A stretch of 64,000 nt of DNA from Corythucha ciliata (Eukaryota; Arthropoda; Insecta; Hemiptera; Tingidae), in NCBI GenBank assembly GCA_038030265.1, contig CM075939.1, positions 50,635,253 through 50,699,252 on the forward strand. The letters run 5' to 3'. Below are positions 55,892 through 64,000 of this stretch, in pieces. Below the pieces are notes generated by a model. The model was given only the letters and a program-made list of their open reading frames with translations, did not search any database and was not told the DNA's origin. The translations under genes were made by a program, and so were the position numbers. Positions within the stretch are counted from its first letter, which is position 1; each line of letters opens with the position of its first letter.

Positions 55892-58800
55892 ATGAACGAT
55901 CCCCCCGCACCTACCCCCGGCCTTGCCGAACTCACGGCAGCGCTCAACAGGTTCGTCTCGCGACTGACGCCATCACCGGCAGCGGCCACACCCGCTTCTA
56001 CATCGTCGGGCCCCAGGTCTGTTCAAGAACTTTTACAAACTCAATCGCTCAACTTCGAGTCGTATGACGAAGCACAAGAACCGCTTGACTCCTACATTCA
56101 ACGGCTCGACAATTTTTACATGATAAAAGGCCTGACAGGGACCGATCCGGCTTCAGACCAGGCAAAGGTACGAATTCTTATTAACTGCCTCGGCCCGAAG
56201 AATTACCAGCTATTGTCAAGCTTAACTGCACCGGACCTTCCGACCACAAAAACTTCACATGACCTCATTAAATTACTATCGGAACATCTCAGCCCACGGT
56301 CAAATATTCTTACAGAGCAGCATCGATTCCTGTCTCGCATCCAACATACAGGCGAGTCACTGTCCAACTATATTTCTGGGCTAAAACACCTCGCACAGAA
56401 AGCAAATTTTAAATCGACCTGTACAAACGCCGAATGTTCGCTTTCTGTCATGCAATTGATGCTACGAGCTCAATTTATTCGTGGTGTTAGCGATTCTGAC
56501 ATTCGCGAAAAACTACTACAACAAGGAGAAATAACACTCGAAAAGACCGTAGAAATCGCTTTGGCCATTGAGGCATCCAAATTAGAAAACAAGGAAATAT
56601 ACGCTTCAAAATTACATCCAGTTAACAAAATAAAAACCGTCGGACGCTCACACGTACTCAAGAATGCCACGTCAGCCCCAGCCCGGACCCTTCCAACCCG
56701 CACATCTACGTCCTCGAGACATAAACAAAATGTTAAATTAGAACAGCTCGGACTCTCCGGCATGTGCTTACACTGCGGAAGGGCCAACCACGAAACAAGA
56801 GCGTGCCGCTCAAAGGAGAAAATACGTTGCGACAAATGCAATAAAAAGGGACATCTTGCTCGCATCTGCATTACAACTTTGTCGAAGTCTAACTCGAAAC
56901 CCGCACGACCTCCAGGAGTGCACAACGTTGCCGCTTCTCCAGCCTCTGACGAAGATTACGCTATTAACCACGTAGAAAACATTTCCTCCCTACACGACGA
57001 CAAAATGTATGCTCAGGTAAAAATTAACGATAAAGTTATTGCATTCGAAATAGACTCTGGTAGCCGTGTATCAATGGTGAGTAAAAATACGTTCCACACC
57101 ATTTCCACACACTCTGTCTTGGCTCAAACCCCTATTGTGTTCCGAACGTATACAGGGGAAATATTCCAACCGATCGGCGTAGCCACAGTCGACGTCTCCT
57201 ATAAAGGAAAAAAACACAAACTAGAGCTATTCGTCGTGGGAAAAAATTGTTCATCCATACTAGGACGCGACTGGATGCGGAAACTCCACGTAGACCTTCA
57301 TGACATAAAGGCCATCACGAATCCCGCTGAACAAACAAATATAAATATCACTGATTCCGACATAATAAAACAATATTCTGATGTTTTCCAGGGAGTTGTC
57401 GGACAAGTACCAAATCACACCTGTCGTTTACACCTCCGTCCTGACGCAAAACCAATTTTCATCAAACCTCGACCAGTTCCGTATGCACTACGTGAACGAG
57501 TGGACCACGAGTTAGAGACACTCGAACAGCAGGGAATCATAACTCGTGTTGAACACTCAGATTGGGGGACACCAATCGTCGTGGTACCAAAAAGTGACTC
57601 AACAATACGAATTTGTGCTGATTACAAAGTAACCGTAAATTCACAGCTAATGGACGCTCGCTATCCCATACCCAGGATAGAAGACATTTTTAACAAAATG
57701 CGTCATGGACTTTATTTCTGTACCCTTGACATTTTCAAAGCGTATTTGCACCTTCCAACAGATGATGAAAGCGCTAAAATTCAAACCATTTCCACCCATC
57801 GAGGGACATACAAGGTCAACCGCTTATTCTTTGGCATTAAGACAGCGCCGAATGAATTTCACCAATTCATCGACCAATTCATACAAGACCTCGACGGAAC
57901 AGCGGCGTACTTCGACGACCTAGTCGTCCAGGGACGAACGCTCGAAGAGTGCAAACATCGCCTCATCCAAGTTCTAAACAAATTACGTCGTTACAATTTA
58001 CATTTAAATGAATCTAAATGCAAATTCTTCAAAAAACAGATCCAGTATCTGGGACATACAATCAGTTCTGAGGGACTACAAAAATCCTCTGACAAAATAC
58101 GAGCGATACTCGAAGCGTCACATCCACAAAATGCGGATCAAGTAAAACAATTTCTAGGACTAGTCTTATACTACTCCCGCTTCCTGCCTAACGCTTCTCA
58201 CGTTCTACACCCGCTATACAAACTTCTCAGAAAAGATCAAAATTTTACATGGACAGCTGACTGCGAAAACGCATTTAACACAATCAAAACAGAAATCGCT
58301 AGTGACAAAGTATTAATTCCATTTCATCCTGACTACCCAATTACACTAGCGACAGATGCAAGTCCTCACGGTCTCGCAGCGGTACTCTCGCATACTTGCC
58401 CTGACGGAAGCGAGAGACCGATAGCCTTTGCGTCGCGCTCACTGTCAAACGCGGAAACCAACTACAGTCAACTAGAAAAAGAAGCGACAGCTGTATATTG
58501 GGCTTTTCGAAAATTTTTCGACTACATTTACGGACGGAAATTCAAACTTATCGTGGACAATAAACCGATGATGATGATCTTACACCCACAAAAACAGTTA
58601 CCGCCGTTAACTTCATCTCGTATGCTCCGCTACGCCCAGTATCTATCAGGATTTGACTACACCGTTGACTACCGCTCAACCCTTGCCCACACTAACGTTG
58701 ACTATTTGTCTCGCAATCCGTTACCTTCATCCGAACATGCTCTCCAACTTGTCGATGATGACTTTACGTGTCACGAAAACACTATTTCTCAGGTTACGTC

Positions 58801-60151
58801 CACTACAATAACATCAAGGGACCTACAGATAGAAACGAGCGTGGACCCCGAATTGTCACTGCTAAAAGAAAAACTCCTGAATGGAACAATATGCGACCCG
58901 GAATTATCCGTCCATCAAGGTATTCTCTTCAGAGGACAACGCGTAATAATTCCAAAAAAGTTCCAGGCTTACGTTCTCAACGAACCACACGAGACTCACT
59001 TGGGAATGGTCAAAATGAAAGCGTTGGCTCGCGCAACTTGCTATTGGCGAAACATTGACACCGACATCGACGCCTTGGTTAGAAGCTGTAGACATTGCTG
59101 CTTAATTAAAGGTGACCCAGCACATGCGCCACTTCACAAATGGGAACCCCCTGCCACGAACTGGCAACGCATACACATGGACTACGCTGGACCCTTCTTC
59201 AATCACCACTTTTTTATAGTTGTTGACGCCCGATCCAAATGGCCTGAAATTTTTGCTTCAAAAACTGCCCCCACTTCTGCCCAAACTATCCAGTACTTAC
59301 GTATGATTTTTTCAAGGTTTGGATTACCGGAATCGCTCGTAAGCGACAACGCTTCGATCTTCAAGTCCGAAGAGTTTTCTTCTTTCTGCGCCCGCAATGG
59401 TGTACGCCAGCACTTTATTGCTCCCGGGCATCCAGCCACAAATGGTCAGGCAGAACGCTACTGCCAAATTCTAAAACAAAAACTTCGTAGCATGCAGGAC
59501 GATCCCGGCACGATCACTGACAAACTCCTCACGCTACTCTTCAAATACCGTGCTACTCCATTAGCGTGCGGCAAGTCACCTGCAGAACTAATGCTCCATC
59601 GACGTCTCCGAACCAAATTGGACATACTTAGACCCGGAGCTGACGATTTTTACAGCAATGAAGCGCCCCAACCACCTTTAAAGACGTACTTCCTCGCTGG
59701 TGAAAGGGTGCAAGCACGTAACTATTCCACAGGTCTCAAATGGAATCTTGGTTTCGTAATCAACCGGCTTGGTCGATTACACTATCTTATTGCTTTAGAC
59801 AATGGACACACCATAAAGCGTCACTTTAATCAATTGCGTGCCACAGATGTGTCACCAGACGCACCGGACATGCATACCCCACCGGACACCAATCGACCCT
59901 TTGTATTACCAAACTTTTCTGTTCCAGGCTTGTCTTTCCAGCCACGGAAATCAGGTTTCCCACGGCCCTCGACGAGGCCCTCGCTTCGGTCTCCAGAACC
60001 GTTGGCACCCCCTCCGCCTCCTACGGAACCAGAGCCGTCGGCACACCAGTCGCCGCCGGCTGCGGCCACGCCAAGCCGCTCGAGCACACTCTCTCCTCCA
60101 CTTCGACGCTCCAACCGCGATCGACGACCTGTCGAAAGACTCAACTTGTAA
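55892..60151 (+). CDS. Gypsy-2 gag-pol polyprotein (1,419 aa, intact)
   Basis: One uninterrupted ORF from the ATG at 55892 (a C6 run lies just inside it) to the TAA at 60149. Order: gag (1-290); two zinc knuckles C292-C295-H300-C305 and C313-C316-H321-C326; aspartic protease with D388-S-G and LGRDW near 457; RT with LDIFKAYL (D614) and YFDD (673-676); RNase H with TDAS (D822), LEKEA (862) and VDN (889); integrase with H1033/H1036 and C1066/C1069, catalytic D1097, D1152 and E1188 (D-x35-E); a GPY/F-like block near 1280-1310 and a Pro/Ser-rich tail. The single-ORF layout suits Mag-like lineages (inference). All catalytic residues are present. Expression from its own LTR would have to cross the 4.1-kb hAT-A insertion in the leader. 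Confidence 0.96.
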   Translation: MNDPPAPTPGLAELTAALNRFVSRLTPSPAAATPASTSSGPRSVQELLQTQSLNFESYDEAQEPLDSYIQRLDNFYMIKGLTGTDPASDQAKVRILINCLGPKNYQLLSSLTAPDLPTTKTSHDLIKLLSEHLSPRSNILTEQHRFLSRIQHTGESLSNYISGLKHLAQKANFKSTCTNAECSLSVMQLMLRAQFIRGVSDSDIREKLLQQGEITLEKTVEIALAIEASKLENKEIYASKLHPVNKIKTVGRSHVLKNATSAPARTLPTRTSTSSRHKQNVKLEQLGLSGMCLHCGRANHETRACRSKEKIRCDKCNKKGHLARICITTLSKSNSKPARPPGVHNVAASPASDEDYAINHVENISSLHDDKMYAQVKINDKVIAFEIDSGSRVSMVSKNTFHTISTHSVLAQTPIVFRTYTGEIFQPIGVATVDVSYKGKKHKLELFVVGKNCSSILGRDWMRKLHVDLHDIKAITNPAEQTNINITDSDIIKQYSDVFQGVVGQVPNHTCRLHLRPDAKPIFIKPRPVPYALRERVDHELETLEQQGIITRVEHSDWGTPIVVVPKSDSTIRICADYKVTVNSQLMDARYPIPRIEDIFNKMRHGLYFCTLDIFKAYLHLPTDDESAKIQTISTHRGTYKVNRLFFGIKTAPNEFHQFIDQFIQDLDGTAAYFDDLVVQGRTLEECKHRLIQVLNKLRRYNLHLNESKCKFFKKQIQYLGHTISSEGLQKSSDKIRAILEASHPQNADQVKQFLGLVLYYSRFLPNASHVLHPLYKLLRKDQNFTWTADCENAFNTIKTEIASDKVLIPFHPDYPITLATDASPHGLAAVLSHTCPDGSERPIAFASRSLSNAETNYSQLEKEATAVYWAFRKFFDYIYGRKFKLIVDNKPMMMILHPQKQLPPLTSSRMLRYAQYLSGFDYTVDYRSTLAHTNVDYLSRNPLPSSEHALQLVDDDFTCHENTISQVTSTTITSRDLQIETSVDPELSLLKEKLLNGTICDPELSVHQGILFRGQRVIIPKKFQAYVLNEPHETHLGMVKMKALARATCYWRNIDTDIDALVRSCRHCCLIKGDPAHAPLHKWEPPATNWQRIHMDYAGPFFNHHFFIVVDARSKWPEIFASKTAPTSAQTIQYLRMIFSRFGLPESLVSDNASIFKSEEFSSFCARNGVRQHFIAPGHPATNGQAERYCQILKQKLRSMQDDPGTITDKLLTLLFKYRATPLACGKSPAELMLHRRLRTKLDILRPGADDFYSNEAPQPPLKTYFLAGERVQARNYSTGLKWNLGFVINRLGRLHYLIALDNGHTIKRHFNQLRATDVSPDAPDMHTPPDTNRPFVLPNFSVPGLSFQPRKSGFPRPSTRPSLRSPEPLAPPPPPTEPEPSAHQSPPAAATPSRSSTLSPPLRRSNRDRRPVERLNL

Positions 60152-60288
60152 AATTTTTTTATTTTTCATTTTACTTTTCTTTCATTTTCCTGTTATTTTC
60201 ACTTTAGCTATGTTTCCATCTGCTTAATTTTAATTTTTATTGCTTCTTACTTTTCGATTGTTATTGTTTTCAAACTACAGAGGGAGAC

Positions 60289-60443
60289 TATTATATACCC
60301 GATTATTAATCCATGGGCATGCGCCACTCGAAACGTATACATCTCATTTGCCCCCTCGTTAGTTGGTCATGAGCTTCTTACAAATATACATCTCACCTCA
60401 TGAAGGCGTTTTCTTCCTACTCTATCCTCCCTCATACATAACA
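60289..60443 (+). repeat. Gypsy-2 3' LTR
   Basis: 155 bp. Its duplicate at 62245-62399 looks identical. Confidence 0.95.
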
Positions 60444-60464
60444 GAAACTCAGAAAAGTTATCGC

Positions 60465-60842
60465 ACATACATGGGAACAAAGATACTCATCATCAATAGT
60501 GCTCAATCATAGTATTGAATAATTGGACATTCGCTGTTTCCGGGACAACTTCACGACTATAAACGAGACTAAGTGCTAATTCGCGGTATCATTAAGACCA
60601 ATCGCTCAGTCACAGCCGAAATAGAGAAAATTCACGGTTTCCAACGACCACTTAGTGGCTGACATAAAGTGCTAATTCATATCTAAAGCGAAAGAAATTG
60701 CTAATTCGTGACTAAAATCGAAAAAAATCATATTGTCGACTAAAATGTGTGAAAAGCGCTTATTGAGAAAAAAAGATTATTGAAAGATAAAGTTGAGAAT
60801 GCTACATTCATGCCTAAAAGTGGAAAAATAGCTGGTTCATGG
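60465..60842 (+). repeat. S2 satellite in the duplicated flank
   Basis: From about 60541 come S2-type units such as GCTAATTCGTGACTAAAAT. The duplicate is at 62421-62798. Confidence 0.7.
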
Positions 60843-61210
60843 CAGGGGCGTAGCCAGCCTTTGATTTAGAGGTGGGCAGCTTCACACGTGAGCACAAGTC
60901 AGATGAATCCCAATGTTCAATGACTATTGAAGGCTTATATTTGGTGTTGAGACCCCAGAAAAAGATCTCGATAATTTATCAACGCAAAACCCTTAACTTA
61001 ACTCGTCGTCCTGGTACGGAAACTGGGGCTATTTAGTCCCACAAAACTTGACTCTTCTGTCGTAGTGTATTTTTCAATTATCAGAGATTGAGACCATTGA
61101 AAACTGTGTCTGTCTAGCAACTGTGTGGCGTGTGGTACATTTCTAGGGGAGGGGGTCGGATGGAGTCATAATTTGGCCCTCTTCTTAAGCTGACTCTGGA
61201 TCCTCGCCTG
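60843..61210 (+). mobile_element. Short hAT-B relative
   Basis: Starts CAGGGGCGTAGCCAG and ends GCTGACTCTGGATCCTCGCC. The right ~120 bp match hAT-B's right end (GAACTGTGTCTGTCTAG-type words, GGATGGAGTCATAAT). No matching 8-bp flanks were found. It is duplicated at 62799-63166. Confidence 0.5.
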
Positions 61211-61302
61211 AACAAGAAGAATAGGTTACGGTTCCTTGAGTCTAGCTGGTTTCAAAGGTTGCCGTTCAAATCCGGTTGCAGAGTATACTTGTTTCCAATC
61301 GA

Positions 61303-62113
61303 GGAATCGCTCGTAAGCGACAACGCTTCGATCTTCAAGTCCGAAGAGTTTTCTTCTTTCTGCGCCCGCAATGGTGTACGCTAGCACTTTATTGCTCCCG
61401 GGCATCCAGCCACAAATGGTCAGGCAGAACGCTACTGCCAAATTCTAAAACAAAAACTTCGTAGCATGCAGGACGATCCCGGCACGATCACTGACAAACT
61501 CCTCACGCTACTCTTCAAATACCGTGCTACTCCATTAGCGTGCGGCAAGTCACCTGCAGAACTAATGCTCCATCGACGTCTCCGAACCAAATTGGACATA
61601 CTTAGACCCGGAGCTGACGATTTTTACAGCAATGAAGCGCCCCAACCACCTTTAAAGACGTACTTCCTCGCTGGTGAAAGGGTGCAAGCACGTAACTATT
61701 CCACAGGTCTCAAATGGAATCTTGGTTTCGTAATCAACCGGCTTGGTCGATTACACTATCTTATTGCTTTAGACAATGGACACACCATAAAGCGTCACTT
61801 TAATCAATTGCGTGCCACAGATGTGTCACCAGACGCACCGGACATGCATACCCCACCGGACACCAATCGACCCTTTGTATTACCAAACTTTTCTGTTCCA
61901 GGCTTGTCTTTCCAGCCACGGAAATCAGGTTTCCCACGGCCCTCGCTTCGGTCTCCAGAACCGTTGGCACCCCCTCCGCCTCCTACGGAACCAGAGCCGT
62001 CGGCACACCAGTCGCCGCCGGCTGCGGCCACGCCAAGCCGCTCGAGCACACTCTCTCCTCCACTTCGACGCTCCAACCGCGATCGACGACCTGTCGAAAG
62101 ACTCAACTTGTAA
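61303..62113 (+). pseudogene. Duplicated 3' end of Gypsy-2 pol, with nonsense codon
   Basis: Begins inside the integrase core just before SDNAS, so the first catalytic Asp is absent. A C-to-T change makes TAG at 61382-61384 in place of Gln. The remaining frame (from about 61385) reads through to the stop at 62111-62113, with a 4-residue loss in the Pro/Ser tail. No start or promoter; not functional. Confidence 0.92.
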
Positions 62114-62244
62114 CATTTTTTTATTTTTCATTTTACTTTTCTTTCATTTTCCTGTTATTTTCACTTTAGCTATGTTTCCATCTGCTTAATTTTAATTGCT
62201 TCTTACTTTTCGATTGTTATTGTTTTCAAACTACAGAGGGAGAC

Positions 62245-62399
62245 TATTATATACCCGATTATTAATCCATGGGCATGCGCCACTCGAAACGTATACATCT
62301 CATTTGCCCCCTCGTTAGTTGGTCATGAGCTTCTTACAAATATACATCTCACCTCATGAAGGCGTTTTCTTCCTACTCTATCCTCCCTCATACATAACA
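62245..62399 (+). repeat. Gypsy-2 LTR, duplicated copy
   Basis: Same 155 bp as the 3' LTR. It arose by the tandem duplication, not by transposition: it is followed by the same GAAAC and LINE-B remnant. Confidence 0.92.
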
Positions 62400-63254
62400 G
62401 AAACTCAGAAAAGTTATCGCACATACATGGGAACAAAGATACTCATCATCAATAGTGCTCAATCATAGCATTGAATAATTGGACATTCGCTGTTTCCGGG
62501 ACAACTTCACGACTATAATTGAGACTAAGTGCTAATTCGTGGTATCATTAAGACCAATCGCTCATTCACAGCCGAAATAGAGAAAATTCACGGTTTCCAA
62601 CGACCACTTAGTGGCTGACATAAAGTGCTAATTCATATCTAAAGCGAAAGAAATTGCTAATTCGTGACTAAAATCGAAAAAAATCATATTGTCGACTAAA
62701 ATGTGTGAAAAGCGCTTATTGAGAAAAAAAGATTATTGAAAGATAAAGTTGAGAATGCTACATTCATGCCTAAAAGTGGAAAAATAGCTGGTTCATGGCA
62801 GGGGCGTAGCCAGCCTTTGATTTAGAGGTGGGCAGCTTCACACGTGAGCACAAGTCAGATGAATCCCAATGTTCAATGACTATTGAAGGCTTATATTTGG
62901 TGTTGAGACCCCAGAAAAAGATCTCGATAATTTATCAACGCAAAACCCTTAACTTAACTCGTCGTCCTGGTACGGAAACTGGGGCTATTTAGTCCCACAA
63001 AACTTGACTCTTCTGTCGTAGTGTATTTTTCAATTATCAGAGATTGAGACCATTGAAAACTGTGTCTGTCTAGCAACTGTGTGGCGTGTGGTACATTTCT
63101 AGGGGAGGGGGTCGGATGGAGTCATAATTTGGCCCTCTTCTTAAGCTGACTCTGGATCCTCGCCTGAACAAGAAGAATAGGTTACGGTTCCTTGAGTCTA
63201 GCTGGTTTCAAAGGTTGCCGTTCAAATTCGGTGGCAGAGTATACTTGTTTCCAA

Positions 63255-64000
63255 GAAAGAAGCGTCCGGTATTCAGCTCAATAGTCTTGGGTTGAAAAAA
63301 AACCAAAAAAAAAACCGATAGCTTGAGGCTAAATTGATGTTTTACTGTATAGATTGTCGGTTTGAAGGATAAAATACACAGTTCTCGGTGGTATTGTGAA
63401 TTTCAGACGAAATGACTGCGTGTTCTCACTGTGGCAGAGGGGATTGTATTTTAAAGGTAGAGCGATTGATAAATTTTGAGAGACCGGAAAATGGAGTTAA
63501 CTAAATTTTTGGAAAAGGAAAGAGAGAGAATGAGACTGACTCTTAGTAGGTACCTTGAGATTTGAGACAACTTCAGCGAAGGCGTTTTTTTGTACTTCTT
63601 TCTTTGAGGAGACACACACACTTCGTCCTTTTCCCGGCTCGATCGCGAAAAAAACTCATTCCGTGAGGGAGCGGGTGGGGAGCATAGGAGGATTGGGGTA
63701 GGGAGCGTCTCTCATATACTAATTTTTTTAAAGAACGGCATTTTAGCAATAACAACAATCCTTCGTCTGCACCTTCGGGGAATTGGAACAAAAAAGCAAT
63801 ACAGAAAAGTACTACGCTTGGGATCCAGAGTGAACCAAATTAACCTATTCCAATACGTCTAGAAGCGCGTGGGTGATGGTGTAGTGAGGGACTACTGAAT
63901 TCGAAATGAACCTTTCACGCGAGTCAGACAAAGTGCCAGCACTGACGTTAAAACCTCTTTCGGATTCAAGCCATTCATCTTACTGTAATATGTACACGAT
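63255..64000. other. No gene seen
   Basis: Flank beyond the duplication. A 72-codon minus-strand open frame at 63573-63791 has no recognisable features. Confidence 0.45.

Larger units (their letters stand above)
51483..60443 (+). mobile_element. Gypsy-2: full-length Ty3/Gypsy retrotransposon with intact gag-pol
   Basis: 155-bp LTRs (TATTATATACCC...ATACATAACA) flank a single long gag-pol ORF. The GAAAC target duplication is at 51478-51482 and 60444-60448, inside LINE-B. The purine tract AGAGGGAGAC precedes the 3' LTR. The leader is interrupted by hAT-A (51664-55750); without it the element is about 4.9 kb. There is no env gene. The two LTRs differ at only about two positions, so insertion is fairly recent. 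Confidence 0.96.
59329..61298 (+). repeat. Tandem duplication, unit 1
   Basis: Runs from within the integrase catalytic core through the 3' LTR, the LINE-B remnant and unrelated flank. It repeats directly as 61303-63254. The junction shows only GG-type microhomology and a few extra bases (TCGAG). Confidence 0.92.
61303..63254 (+). repeat. Tandem duplication, unit 2
   Basis: Direct copy of 59329-61298, shorter by 18 bp: a 12-bp loss in the Pro-rich tail and a 6-bp loss after the stop codon. Few substitutions are visible over the non-coding part. Confidence 0.92.

Noticed and set aside
56470..56925. 151-codon minus-strand frame as an antisense gene
   Set aside because: Shadow of the intact gag reading frame; no motif of its own.
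60843..61210. Confident hAT call for the short hAT-B relative
   Set aside because: Its end homology is good but flanking 8-mers (GTTCATGG, AACAAGAA) do not match, so boundaries are uncertain and it is listed at low confidence only.

Overview
This window looks like eukaryotic, probably arthropod, non-coding DNA that has been heavily colonised by mobile elements. The pointers are gag-pol LTR retrotransposons, jockey/CR1-like and R1-like LINEs, hAT and PIF/Harbinger-type non-autonomous DNA transposons, THAP-domain exons, short GT-AG introns and long degenerate satellite arrays. There are no operons, ribosome binding sites or other bacterial features. The species cannot be named from the sequence alone. 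Only a few stretches look like host coding sequence: an intact THAP-domain N-terminus at the left edge (minus strand, 1-309), a broken THAP copy (2018-2276), a THAP first coding exon (25145-25239) and one internal exon with good splice sites on the minus strand (14362-14609). Much of the rest could be intron of a minus-strand gene containing that exon; this is inference.

Layout, 1-26.7 kb. THAP sequences and a MITE (0-2.6 kb). A decayed LINE (LINE-A, 3.8-7.0 kb). Unannotated DNA to 10.9 kb. A degenerate ~30-bp satellite interrupted by a second decayed LINE (10.9-13.3 kb). The candidate host exon (14.4 kb). More of the same satellite (15.65-16.4 kb). Then a small MITE of about 130 bp that has swollen to 8 kb (16,605-24,645), because a degraded Gypsy element (Gypsy-1, 16,690-21,403, TSD GCAAC) and a 3.2-kb Harbinger-like element (21,441-24,631, TSD TAA) both inserted in it.

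Layout, 26.7-51 kb. A palindromic element (26,724-31,658) holds hAT-E (TSD GTGACGGG), which holds hAT-D (TSD TACCTAGG), which holds a ~30-bp satellite and three MITEs. hAT-F (31,859-32,991) carries a ~21-bp satellite. From 33.0 to 36.2 kb I see nothing coding. From 36.5 to 45.3 kb are large ~30-bp satellite arrays whose orientation flips twice, plus the satellite-bearing hAT-G (43,606-45,080). From 47.9 to 50.3 kb is an inverted copy of a 20-bp-satellite hAT element.

Layout, 51-64 kb. A LINE fragment (LINE-B, minus strand) is split by Gypsy-2 (51,483-60,443, TSD GAAAC), which has an intact 1,419-residue gag-pol ORF and near-identical LTRs. Gypsy-2's leader was then entered by hAT-A (51,664-55,750, TSD CAGGCTAT), and hAT-A by hAT-B (52,058-55,422, TSD GCCATCTC), which is full of the 20-bp satellite. 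Finally the 3' part of Gypsy-2 and its flank were tandemly duplicated (59,329-61,298 and 61,303-63,254).

The strongest unusual signals are the deep insertion nests, each layer proven by matching target-site duplications, and the repeated finding that short, transposase-less hAT-type elements act as containers for AT-tract satellites with 20-21-bp or ~30-bp periods, that is, two or three turns of the DNA helix.
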